The notes: generated by a model not told the origin, from the sequence alone. DNA of 17,014 nt from JBKHXU01 sp046565865 (GCA_046565865.1 JBKHXU010000120.1:1-17014); one strand, 5' to 3'; counted from the stretch's first letter, positions 1-7,125 are shown. Made by a program: numbers and translations.

Positions 1-366
1 CGGGATCGCGTTGCGCGTGTGGGTGATACGGTTCTGCGCGTCGACGTACACGAGGCGCGGCTTGAAGCTCGCCAATTCCTTTTCCTCGTAATCCGCATAG
101 GCGCAGATGATGACGATGTCGCCCGGCGCCGCCTTGTGCGCCGCGGCGCCGTTGACGGAGATGATGCCGGAGCCGTGCTCGGCGCGAATGGCGTAGGTGT
201 TGAAGCGCTCGCCGTTGCGCAGGTTGTAGACCTCGACGCGCTCGTACTCGCGGATATCGGCGGCCTCAAGCAGGCGGCCGTCGATGGCCACCGAACCCTC
301 GTAATCGAGCTCGGCGTGCGTCACCTGGACGCGGTGGAGTTTCGACTTCAGCATGATGCGGCGCAT
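1..366 (-). CDS. panD: Aspartate 1-decarboxylase (3' end cut by window edge)
   Basis: PanD decarboxylates L-aspartate to beta-alanine, which PanC joins to pantoate. The 122 codons visible run off the window edge; the family is about 126 residues, so only a few are missing. The ATG at 366 gives an N-terminus MRRIMLKSKLHRV that lines up with E. coli PanD; an internal ATG at 354 is the alternative. The self-cleavage site that makes the pyruvoyl cofactor is seen as YEGS, with Gly24-Ser25 at the same positions as in E. coli, and the conserved ISVNGAAAHKA stretch follows. The gene lies 31 bases after panC in the same orientation and is probably the last gene of the pan operon visible here. No clear Shine-Dalgarno precedes it. 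Confidence 0.95.
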   Translation of the reverse strand, partial: MRRIMLKSKLHRVQVTHAELDYEGSVAIDGRLLEAADIREYERVEVYNLRNGERFNTYAIRAEHGSGIISVNGAAAHKAAPGDIVIICAYADYEEKELASFKPRLVYVDAQNRITHTRNAIP

Positions 367-397
367 AAAGGGATTATCGACCGTCGGGCCGGAGGAT

Positions 398-1249
398 TCA
401 AATAGCCCGAGTAAACTCGACATTATCGATTAGCCGCGTGCGCCCGAGCCATGCGGCGGCGAGCACAACCAGCTCGCGTTCGTCCGCGCGCGGTTCGCCC
501 AAATCCGCGGCGCGGCGGACGCTCACGTACTCCGGACGAAAACCACCTTGGCGTAACGCGTCGGCTGCCTCGGTCTCGGCGCTTGCCGGTGCGGCGCCGG
601 CGCGCACGCGGCGCGCCGCCTGCTGCAACGTCTGATACAGCATCGGCGCTTGTGCACGCTCCGCGGCGTTGAGGTACCGATTGCGCGAACTCAGCGCCAG
701 CCCGTCCGTTTCGCGCACGGTATCGACGCCGACGATCTCGATCGGTAGCCCGAGGTCCGCGACCATCATTCGGATCACCAACCACTGCTGATAATCTTTC
801 TTACCGAACAGCGCCACCTCCGGCGCAATCACATTGAACAGCCGGTTCACCACCGTCGTCACGCCGCGAAAATGACCGGGGCGATATGCACCGCATAACA
901 CGTCGCTGATGCCCGGCACCTCCACCGTGGTTTGCGCCGCCGGTCCGCGCGGATAGATATCCGCGTCCTCCGGCATGAACAACAGGTCGACGTTCGCGGC
1001 GAGCAACGCCTCGCGGTCCTCGACCGGGGTGCGCGGGTATGTGCCGAAGTCCTCGTTGGCGCCGAACTGCAATGGATTGACGTAGATACTGGCGATGACG
1101 GCATCCGCGTGGCGCCGCGCCTCGGTGAAAAGCCGCACGTGGCCTGCGTGCAAGTTGCCCATGGTCGGCACCAACGCCAACCGTTGGCGCCGCTCGCGCA
1201 TGTGCGCGAGATAGGCGCGCAGCTCCGCGACCCGCCGCGCCTCGATCAT
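398..1249 (-). CDS. panC: Pantothenate synthetase
   Basis: This enzyme condenses pantoate and beta-alanine with ATP through a pantoyl-adenylate, the last step of pantothenate (vitamin B5) synthesis, in the cytoplasm. The 283 residues match the usual family length. The nucleotidyltransferase HxGH motif is at residues 34-37 (PTMGNLHAGH), GKKDYQQ at about 149-155 binds ATP and pantoate, and the KMSKS-like loop LSSRN is at about 186-190. The ATG start overlaps the panB stop codon by four bases (ATGA), so translation is probably coupled to panB. panD follows, giving the order panB-panC-panD. No anomalies seen. Confidence 0.97.
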   Translation of the reverse strand: MIEARRVAELRAYLAHMRERRQRLALVPTMGNLHAGHVRLFTEARRHADAVIASIYVNPLQFGANEDFGTYPRTPVEDREALLAANVDLLFMPEDADIYPRGPAAQTTVEVPGISDVLCGAYRPGHFRGVTTVVNRLFNVIAPEVALFGKKDYQQWLVIRMMVADLGLPIEIVGVDTVRETDGLALSSRNRYLNAAERAQAPMLYQTLQQAARRVRAGAAPASAETEAADALRQGGFRPEYVSVRRAADLGEPRADERELVVLAAAWLGRTRLIDNVEFTRAI

Positions 1250-2052
1250 GCGTAGTGGAAACTGTGCTCGGGTCCGGGAAACGTGCGCGCCTTGACCGCC
1301 GCGACGTAGTCACGCACCGCGCGCTCGATGGAGTCGGCGCCATTCATAAAGTTGCGCGCGAACTTGGGACTGCCGCGCGGATAAACGCCGAGCATGTCGT
1401 GCAGCACCAGCACCTGACCGTCGCAATCGACGCCGGCGCCGATGCCGATGGTGGGAATGGCGATGTCGCGCGTGATGTCGCGCGCCAGTTCCGCCGGCAC
1501 CGCTTCCAATACCAGCAGCGACGCGCCCGCGTCGGCCAACGCGCGCGCGTCCGCGCGCAGGCGTTCGGCCGCGTCGGCGTCACGGCCCTGCACCCGATAA
1601 CCGCCGAGCTGATGCACGGATTGCGGCGTCAGCCCGAGGTGCCCACACACCGGCACGCCGCGTTCGACCAGGAATCGCACGGTCGGCGCCATTGGCGCCC
1701 CGCCTTCGAGCTTGACTACGTGCGCGCCGCCGCGGCGCATGAGGCGCCCGGCGTTGTCGAGCGCCTGCTCCGGGCTGCGCTGGTAACTCATGAACGGCAG
1801 ATCGGCCACCAACAAGGCACGCTGCACGCCGCGCGCCACACAGCGCGCGTGGTACGTCATCTCCGCGATCGATACCGGTAACGTGGAGTCGTGGCCTTGG
1901 ATCACCATGCCGAGCGAGTCGCCGACCATGATGAGATCGACCCCCGCACGATCCAGCAGACTCGCGAAGCTATAGTCGTAAGCGGTGAGGCAGGCGATCT
2001 TCTCGCCCTTGCGCTTCATGTCCTGCAACGTCGCGACCGTCACCGGTTTCAC
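1246..2052 (-). CDS. panB: 3-methyl-2-oxobutanoate hydroxymethyltransferase
   Basis: PanB adds a hydroxymethyl group from 5,10-methylene-tetrahydrofolate to alpha-ketoisovalerate to form ketopantoate, the first committed step towards pantothenate. The 268 residues are a normal family length. The start KPVTVATLQDMKRKGEKI, the Mg-binding VGDSLGMV motif at about 43-50 (Asp45), the LLVADLPFMSY motif and the VKLEGG motif are all present, as expected of a TIM-barrel PanB. The gene overlaps the stop of the upstream deoxynucleoside kinase gene by ATGA, and its own stop overlaps panC in the same way. Its folate cofactor fits the nearby folK gene, which makes a folate precursor. Confidence 0.97.
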   Translation of the reverse strand: MKPVTVATLQDMKRKGEKIACLTAYDYSFASLLDRAGVDLIMVGDSLGMVIQGHDSTLPVSIAEMTYHARCVARGVQRALLVADLPFMSYQRSPEQALDNAGRLMRRGGAHVVKLEGGAPMAPTVRFLVERGVPVCGHLGLTPQSVHQLGGYRVQGRDADAAERLRADARALADAGASLLVLEAVPAELARDITRDIAIPTIGIGAGVDCDGQVLVLHDMLGVYPRGSPKFARNFMNGADSIERAVRDYVAAVKARTFPGPEHSFHYA

Positions 2053-2693
2053 GCGTGCACCAGCGGATTGAAAAAGTGCCGGCCGCTGCGGATGCGCGGG
2101 ATGTAGTCGAGCAGCGTGCGAAAGTCGGCGTCGCGGTCGACGAAATTGATCTCTGCCGCGTTCACCACCAGCAACGGCGCCGCGTTGTAGTGATGAAAGA
2201 ATTGAGTGTAGGCGTCTACCAACACCTGCAAGTAGCTGCGGTCGATCAACGACTCCTGCGGCAGGCCGCGCCGCCGCACGCGTTCGAGCAGCACGTCGAC
2301 CGGGGCTTGCAAGTAAATGACGAGGTCGGGCACGGGCGTGTCCATGCTGGTTTGCAGATACACCTGCTCGTATAGCCGCAACTCGTCATCCGCGAGATTC
2401 GCGCGCGCGAACAACCGGTCCTTTTCGATCAGGAAATCGGCGACATACCCGTTGCTGAAGAGGTCCGCCTGCTTCAATTCCGCGATCTGCCGCGCGCGCT
2501 GGAATAAAAAGAATAACTGCGTCGGCAACGCATAGTGTTTGCGTGACTGATAGAAACGTTCGAGGAACGGGTTTTCCTCGGGATGCTCCAACAACGCGCG
2601 TGCGCCGACGGCTTCGGCCAGACGCCGCGCGAGGCTGGTCTTGCCGACGCCGATGGGACCTTCTACGACGACGTAACCGGGATTCGATCTCAC
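2049..2693 (-). CDS. Deoxynucleoside kinase family protein
   Basis: This is a P-loop kinase of the deoxynucleoside kinase family, which phosphorylates deoxynucleosides with ATP for salvage; the substrate cannot be told from sequence. With the GTG start chosen here (214 aa) the Walker A motif EGPIGVGKTS lies at about residues 11-20, close to the N-terminus as in the family. Later motifs include the EKDRLFA region and the arginine-rich RVRRRGLPQE lid. An ATG at 2747 would add 18 residues of folK-overlapping sequence with no family resemblance. The GTG lies 17 bases after the folK stop and fits better, though neither start has a strong ribosome site. Such kinases often sit between folK and panB in gammaproteobacteria (recalled family context). 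Its stop overlaps panB by ATGA. Confidence 0.88.
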   Translation of the reverse strand: MRSNPGYVVVEGPIGVGKTSLARRLAEAVGARALLEHPEENPFLERFYQSRKHYALPTQLFFLFQRARQIAELKQADLFSNGYVADFLIEKDRLFARANLADDELRLYEQVYLQTSMDTPVPDLVIYLQAPVDVLLERVRRRGLPQESLIDRSYLQVLVDAYTQFFHHYNAAPLLVVNAAEINFVDRDADFRTLLDYIPRIRSGRHFFNPLVHA

Positions 2694-2710
2694 GTGTCTG
2701 CTCGTTTCTG

Positions 2711-3205
2711 TTACGACGCTAACTTTTCGAGACGTTGCGGCGGACATGCCCGCAACAGCGCGCGCAGTTCGCCCCGACCAGGAACAACCAGGTCGGGCGC
2801 GAGCTCCGCCAAAGGATACAGCACGAATGCCCGTTCGTGCAGTCGGGGATGCGGCAGCACCAGTTCGGGCGTATCGCTCACGCGATCGTCGTATAACAAC
2901 AAATCGAGATCGAGCGTGCGCGGCCCTCCCTTAGGGCCGCTGCGCTCGCGTCCCTGCCGCCGCTCGATCGCGAGCAACTGCTCCATGAGCGCTTCCGCGG
3001 AAAGTTTTGTTGTACAGACGCATACGGCATTGATGAAATCCGGCTGATCGGTGATACCGACCGGCGCGCTGCGATATAGCGCAGAGCAACGCACGTCGCG
3101 CGTTTGTGCCAACCCGCGCAGCGCCTGCATGCCTGCGCCGACGCGCGCCGTCGAGTCGCCGAGGTTACTCCCAAGCCCGATGTACGCCGTCGCCCACCCG
3201 CTCAT
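2711..3205 (-). CDS. folK: 6-hydroxymethyl-7,8-dihydropterin pyrophosphokinase
   Basis: FolK transfers pyrophosphate from ATP to 6-hydroxymethyl-dihydropterin, making the substrate for dihydropteroate synthase in folate synthesis. The protein is 164 residues, normal for bacterial FolK. It begins with the family hallmark AYIGLGSNLGD, carries the RSGPKGGPRTLDLDLLLYDD stretch with the two metal-binding Asp residues of the TLDLDLLLYD motif, and has the LPHPRLHERAFVLYPL signature. I start it at the ATG at 3205, which overlaps the pcnB stop by ATGA. The same frame is open for 45 codons upstream, but that part only shadows the Arg-rich tail of pcnB. pcnB-folK adjacency is a conserved gammaproteobacterial arrangement. 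Confidence 0.96.
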   Translation of the reverse strand: MSGWATAYIGLGSNLGDSTARVGAGMQALRGLAQTRDVRCSALYRSAPVGITDQPDFINAVCVCTTKLSAEALMEQLLAIERRQGRERSGPKGGPRTLDLDLLLYDDRVSDTPELVLPHPRLHERAFVLYPLAELAPDLVVPGRGELRALLRACPPQRLEKLAS

Positions 3206-4485
3206 GGCGTCGGCGGGGCATCGGACCGCGCCCCACCGCGCCGGCGGCGGCGCCGGCGCCGCGATTTCGGCGATGCCGGTGCCGCGGCGGTCAGTTCTCG
3301 ACGTTCTGCGTCCGATACCTCTTGGAATCGCGTCCACCACTCCGCGAGCGCCGGGTCGGCCTCGCCGGTCTGCGCACGCAATACCAGAAAGTCATAAGCG
3401 GCGCGGAATCGCTTGTGCTCCAACATGCGAAACGGCTGATTGCCGGAGCGACGATCGAAGCGCGACTGCATGGTCCATATCTCGCGCATCGGCACGCTGA
3501 AGCGCTTGGGGATCATCACGCTGCGCAGCTGCTCGCGCAGCACGTAGTCGGCCGCGCCCTCGAGCGCTTCGTATGAACGCGCACCGCGCGCCGTACGCGC
3601 CGCTGCCTCTTGCCGCACCGGCTCCCACAACAGCGCCGCAAACAAAAACGCCGGCGTTACCGGTTTGTCTTCGGCGACGCGGCTATCGGTATTCGCCAGC
3701 GCCTGCGGGACCAGCATGATGGGAAAATTGTTTTGTTCCTGTTCGAGGCTGCGTTCGGTCAACGGAAATAAATATTGGAATAGACCATAGCGGCGCAGCA
3801 GCTCGTAGGTGGCGAGCGCGTAGCCGCCATGGAACAGCTTTAACACTTCCTCGAACATCCGCGCCGGCGGCACTTGCGTCAGCGTCTGGCCGAGCGTACG
3901 AATTGGCTCGGCGGTGATGGGATCGATGGTGAAACCGAGCTTGGCCGCAAAGCGCACCGCGCGCAGCATGCGCACCGGGTCCTCGCGATAACGTTCCGCC
4001 GGATCGCCGATCATGCGCAGCACGCCGGCCTTAAGGTCCGCCATGCCGCCGACGTAGTCCACGACCGCAAAATCGCGCAAGTTGTAGTACAGCGCGTTGA
4101 CGGTGAAATCGCGGCGCACGGCGTCTTCCGCCTGGGTGCCGAAGATATTGTGGTTCTCGGGATCGGTACTGTCCGGCGCCGGTGCCGCACGAAACGTCGC
4201 GACCTCGACGATCTCGCGCCCGAAGCGCACGTGCGCCAGGCGAAACCGGCGCCCGATCAGGCGCGCATTGCTGAAAAGCTTGCGGATCTCTTCCGGTGTG
4301 GCGTCGGTGACGACATCGAAGTCCTTGGGCTCGCGACCGAGCAGAAGATCGCGCACGCATCCACCGACGAGCAATGCCTCATACCCCGCCTCCTTGAGGC
4401 GGTACAAAACCCGAAGCGCGTTTTCGCTGATGAGGGCGCGCGAGATGGAATGCTCGGCGCGTGGGATGACGACCGGATTATTAAT
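3202..4485 (-). CDS. pcnB: Poly(A) polymerase I, with probable ATT start codon
   Basis: PAP I adds poly(A) tails to RNA 3' ends and so promotes decay by the degradosome. The head domain has GGCVRD at about residues 41-46 and the catalytic DFD at 55-57, followed by RRDFTVNALYYN and EDPVRMLRAVRFAAKLGF. The Arg-rich tail (eight consecutive Arg near the C-terminus) argues for PAP I rather than CCA-adding enzyme. Conserved N-terminal sequence VVIPRAEHSISRALISENAL lies upstream of the first normal start-like codon (TTG at 4407). Back to the in-frame stop at 4612-4614 there is no ATG, GTG, TTG or CTG, only ATT at 4485 with a weak GAG about 9 bases before it. E. coli pcnB is known to start at AUU. 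With this start the protein has 427 residues. Confidence 0.93.
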   Translation of the reverse strand: MNNPVVIPRAEHSISRALISENALRVLYRLKEAGYEALLVGGCVRDLLLGREPKDFDVVTDATPEEIRKLFSNARLIGRRFRLAHVRFGREIVEVATFRAAPAPDSTDPENHNIFGTQAEDAVRRDFTVNALYYNLRDFAVVDYVGGMADLKAGVLRMIGDPAERYREDPVRMLRAVRFAAKLGFTIDPITAEPIRTLGQTLTQVPPARMFEEVLKLFHGGYALATYELLRRYGLFQYLFPLTERSLEQEQNNFPIMLVPQALANTDSRVAEDKPVTPAFLFAALLWEPVRQEAAARTARGARSYEALEGAADYVLREQLRSVMIPKRFSVPMREIWTMQSRFDRRSGNQPFRMLEHKRFRAAYDFLVLRAQTGEADPALAEWWTRFQEVSDAERRELTAAAPASPKSRRRRRRRRGGARSDAPPTP

Positions 4486-4534
4486 CGTTGCCGTCTCGGT
4501 GGCGTTGAGAAAGGCCCTGCCGCTTGTGCCGCGG

Positions 4535-4562
4535 TTGTGTAAACCGGACCGCGCCGTATAAT
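4535..4562 (+). promoter_or_regulatory. Sigma70-type promoter of the tRNA-Glu gene
   Basis: A perfect -10 box TATAAT (4557-4562) is preceded by TTGTGT (4535-4540) with a 16-base spacer. Transcription would start about 25 bases before the mature tRNA. The same bases read on the other strand give TATTAT (4563-4558), a possible -10 for the divergent pcnB operon, but its -35 is poor. Confidence 0.65.
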
Positions 4563-4592
4563 ACCACCACTTTACGCCGCCGCACCGCTCAC

Positions 4593-4668
4593 GCTCCCTT
4601 CGTCTAGTGGCCTAGGACGCTGGCCTCTCACGCCGGTAACAGGGGTTCGAATCCCCTAGGGAGCGCCA
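4593..4668 (+). tRNA. tRNA-Glu (anticodon CUC)
   Basis: The 76-base gene folds as a standard cloverleaf. The acceptor arm GCTCCCT (4593-4599) pairs with AGGGAGC (4658-4664), followed by discriminator G and an encoded CCA. The anticodon stem CTGGC/GCCGG encloses the loop CTCTCAC with anticodon CTC at 4627-4629, and the T-loop GTTCGAATC is canonical. The sequence is very close to E. coli tRNA-Glu apart from the first anticodon base (C in place of U) and some stem pairs. It decodes GAG. It stands alone, divergent from pcnB. Confidence 0.97.
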
Positions 4669-4691
4669 GTGCTGAATGTTGCGTTCACCTA

Positions 4692-4744
4692 TTGCCCTGC
4701 ACTCCGATACCGTTTCCCTTTGGCCGTGCTTGATAACAGGGCAA
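4692..4744. repeat. Inverted repeat TTGCCCTG/CAGGGCAA upstream of cnoX-like gene
   Basis: Arms at 4692-4699 and 4737-4744 are perfect 8-base complements separated by 37 bases, in the 99-base gap between the tRNA and the thioredoxin-TPR gene. Could be an operator pair or a weak RNA stem; the long loop makes chance possible. Confidence 0.3.
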
Positions 4745-4767
4745 ACGACCCCAAATAGCCCGGCGAT

Positions 4768-5652
4768 ATGGCCGACTCACCATTTATTAGCGATGTCACC
4801 CGTACGGACTTTACCAGCCGGGTGCTGGAGAAGTCGCATCAAGTCCCGGTACTCGTCGATTTCTGGGCGGCGTGGTGCGGCCCATGCCGGATGCTGATGC
4901 CGGTCTTGGCGCGCATCGCCGACGACTACCGCGGGCGGTTTCACCTGGCCAAGGTCGACACCGACGCCGAACGCGAACTGGCAACGCAGTACGGCATCCG
5001 CAGCCTGCCGACCGTGAAGCTGTTTCGCAATGGCGCGGTCGTGGATGAATTCCTCGGCGTGCAGTCGGAAACCTTTATTCGCCAATTGATCGACCGGCAT
5101 CTGCCGCGCCCGGCCGATACCACAATCGAGCGCGCACAGGCCGCGACCCAAGCCGGCCGTGTTGACGAGGCGCTTGCGCTGTTGCGCGCTGCCGTCGCCG
5201 AAGACCCGAGTTACGATCGGCCCAAGATCGAATTGGCGCGGCTGCTGCTGAGTCTGCCGCCAGACGGCGGCACGGGCACGCGCATCGGCGAAAGCGAGAA
5301 ACTGCTCAATAGCTTGCCGGCGCTAAAGCGCAGCGATGCGGAAATCGTCGGCCTGCGCACGCGGCTGGACTTCCTGCGCATCGTCGAAAATGCGCCACCG
5401 TTGCCGGAACTGGAGCGTCGGGTCGCCGACGATCCGGCGGATCATCAGGCACGTTATCAGCTCGGCGCGCGCAAGGCGCTCGCCGGCGACTATGAGCCGG
5501 CGATGGAACACCTATTGGAAATGGTGCGCCGCGACCGTCGCTACGGCGACGATGCCGCGCGCAAGGCGCTGGTGGGATTGTTCACGCTGCTCGGCAACAG
5601 CAACCCGCTCGTGACGAAGTATCGCAGTCTACTTTCGCGCGCACTGAACTGA
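4768..5652 (+). CDS. cnoX: Thioredoxin-TPR protein, CnoX/YbbN-like chaperedoxin
   Basis: The 294-residue protein joins an N-terminal thioredoxin fold (about 1-110) to a C-terminal TPR-like helical region (about 115-294), the CnoX (YbbN) architecture. CnoX holds unfolding proteins during oxidative (bleach) stress, protects their cysteines, and hands them to folding chaperones such as GroEL. Residues 37-40 are CGPC in the context DFWAAWCGPC, a complete redox site; E. coli CnoX has lost this (SQHC), so this homologue probably keeps thioredoxin activity. The cis-Pro loop IRSLPTVKLF is also intact. No signal peptide, so cytoplasmic. The ATG lacks a clear Shine-Dalgarno. The stop codon is the first part of a perfect palindrome. 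Confidence 0.9.
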   Translation: MADSPFISDVTRTDFTSRVLEKSHQVPVLVDFWAAWCGPCRMLMPVLARIADDYRGRFHLAKVDTDAERELATQYGIRSLPTVKLFRNGAVVDEFLGVQSETFIRQLIDRHLPRPADTTIERAQAATQAGRVDEALALLRAAVAEDPSYDRPKIELARLLLSLPPDGGTGTRIGESEKLLNSLPALKRSDAEIVGLRTRLDFLRIVENAPPLPELERRVADDPADHQARYQLGARKALAGDYEPAMEHLLEMVRRDRRYGDDAARKALVGLFTLLGNSNPLVTKYRSLLSRALN

Positions 5653-5683
5653 CACTGGCGCGCTCAATAGCGCGCCAGTGTCA
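5650..5683. terminator. Perfect 15-bp palindrome between convergent genes
   Basis: Arms TGACACTGGCGCGCT (5650-5664) and its exact complement (5669-5683) enclose the loop CAAT. The left arm begins with the TGA stop of the cnoX-like gene, and the opposing ankyrin gene ends 21 bases further on. No T-tract follows on either strand, so it is not a textbook intrinsic terminator. Its place suggests a bidirectional stop or a 3'-end-stabilising hairpin. Confidence 0.6.
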
Positions 5684-5703
5684 TCCCGAGCATCCACGCC
5701 TAT

Positions 5704-6351
5704 TTACTCCGCCGCGCCCGCGCGCTTCAACTGCTCCGCGATCCGCGTAAAGCCGCCGCGCGTCGCCATTTTCAGTGCCGTGTCGCCGCGGCTGTCCTTT
5801 TGGCGCACGTCGCTGCCGTTGTCCAACAACAACTGGACGATGTCGCTGTAGCCCTTGTAGGCGGCCGCCATGAGCGGGGTCTTGCCGCTCACGGTTTTGC
5901 AGTTAACGTTGACGCCCTGTTTGATCAAGTGCTGCACGACGGCGATGCGGCCTTTGAGGATGGCGTTGAACAGCGCCGCCGACCCGTGCACGCTCTGCGG
6001 CCGCCCACTCTTTTCCAAACCGGTCGGTAGCTTCCAGATACGGTTGCTGAGCGAGATCACAACCATCGCCACGAGCCCGAGCAGCATCATTTGCGGATAA
6101 ATGCCGAACTCCTTGGCGATTTCTTCCGGCAGGTTGGCGCCGATCGCGAGGAAAACAACCACCAACAGCAGCGCGAACTTGAGATACCGCACCAGCGCCA
6201 CGCCGACGACCGCGACCAGGCCAGCGAGGAAGTAACGCCGATCGATACTAAATTGCTCCGTCATCTGCGACGGCAGATTGGCGCCGACGGCCAACAGTCC
6301 GACGACAAACACCAGTATCCAATCGCGCTTTGACTCTCTTAATAAGACCAT
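5704..6351 (-). CDS. Membrane protein with ankyrin repeats and an internal duplication
   Basis: A 215-residue protein of unknown function. The N-terminal half is hydrophobic, with four likely membrane segments (about 12-24, 40-55, 58-72, 88-101). It consists of two copies of one unit with an exact 48-residue period: GANLP at 23-27 and 71-75, a Phe-x-Ile at 34-36 and 82-84, and GLVA at 44-47 and 92-95. The C-terminal half (about 125-215) carries about three ankyrin repeats, including the SGKTPLMAAAYKGYSDIVQL and RGDTALKMATRGGF consensus stretches. Ankyrin repeats usually bind proteins, here presumably on the cytoplasmic side. The ATG at 6351 has a good GAGGGG ribosome site; a GTG at 6363 is the alternative. 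It converges on the cnoX-like gene. Confidence 0.85.
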   Translation of the reverse strand: MVLLRESKRDWILVFVVGLLAVGANLPSQMTEQFSIDRRYFLAGLVAVVGVALVRYLKFALLLVVVFLAIGANLPEEIAKEFGIYPQMMLLGLVAMVVISLSNRIWKLPTGLEKSGRPQSVHGSAALFNAILKGRIAVVQHLIKQGVNVNCKTVSGKTPLMAAAYKGYSDIVQLLLDNGSDVRQKDSRGDTALKMATRGGFTRIAEQLKRAGAAE

Positions 6352-6447
6352 ATCGCCCCTCACTCGACGAATTCTGCTTCCGCGTCGGTACCGATGGTGG
6401 CCGTTTGCATGGCGCGGTCCTGCACCAGACCATCTACCGACTACGTA

Positions 6448-7125
6448 TTACGCGCATAGCGCGTTTGCAAGCCATCGTCCTATGTCGTCGATCTCCTCTC
6501 GACTGACCGTGTGCTCCATCGGATATAACCGCCACGTCACATCGCGGCCGTCGGCACGCAGCGCCGACACCGCGCGTTCGGCGAGTGTGAACGGCGCGAT
6601 CGGATCGTGCTGACCGTGACCGACGAAAATCGGTGTGGTGCGATCCAGCTTCGCCGCGCGCATTAGTTGTTCGGCGTCCGCTATCGGCGCAGACAACACC
6701 ATGATACCCGCTAGCGGCTGCGACCAACTCAATCCCGCATGCAGCGCGATCACACCGCCCTGGGAAAATCCGGCGAAGACGATGCGCTCCGGCACGATAC
6801 CGCGCTCGATCTCGCGGCGCGCGAGCGTGTGCACCGCTTGCACCGACTCGCCGATATGCATTGCGTTTTGGATGAAGCCGCGCTCGCCCATGCCCAGGTC
6901 ATACCACGCGCGCATCACGTAACCGTTGTTCAGCGTCACCGGCCGGTGCGGCGCGTGCGGAAACACGAAGCGCACGGCGGCGGTCGCTGGCAAGCCGAGT
7001 TCCGGCACAATACCGGCGAAATCGTTGCCATCCGCTCCCAGTCCATGCAGCCATATCACTGCCGCCTGCGCGGCGCGGCCGGTTTGGATTTCAACCGCGG
7101 CTTCGCGCTCCGCAGCCGACGTCAC
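6448..7125 (-). CDS. Alpha/beta hydrolase, phospholipase/carboxylesterase family
   Basis: A serine esterase of the phospholipase/carboxylesterase family (like Pseudomonas EstB and E. coli YpfH), which cleaves small carboxylic esters or thioesters; the natural substrate is unknown. It has 225 residues, a normal length. The oxyanion-hole motif WLHGLGADG is at about 25-33, the nucleophile elbow GFSQGG gives Ser121, and the acid and base are probably Asp174 (GQHDPI) and His205 (MEHTV). No signal peptide, so cytoplasmic. It starts with GTG at 7125, overlapping the queD stop as GTGA, so it is probably co-translated with queD, although no metabolic link is obvious. Confidence 0.9.
   Translation of the reverse strand: MTSAAEREAAVEIQTGRAAQAAVIWLHGLGADGNDFAGIVPELGLPATAAVRFVFPHAPHRPVTLNNGYVMRAWYDLGMGERGFIQNAMHIGESVQAVHTLARREIERGIVPERIVFAGFSQGGVIALHAGLSWSQPLAGIMVLSAPIADAEQLMRAAKLDRTTPIFVGHGQHDPIAPFTLAERAVSALRADGRDVTWRLYPMEHTVSREEIDDIGRWLANALCA

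Noticed and set aside
19..405. Plus-strand open frame of 128 codons over panD
   Set aside because: It is the antisense shadow of panD, whose minus-strand translation is conserved throughout; GC-rich codon use keeps opposite frames open. The same holds for long frames at 1255-1881, 12334-13029 and 13624-14310.
3206..3340. N-terminal extension of FolK by 45 residues
   Set aside because: It shadows the Arg-rich tail of pcnB, while FolK conservation begins with the ATG at 3205.
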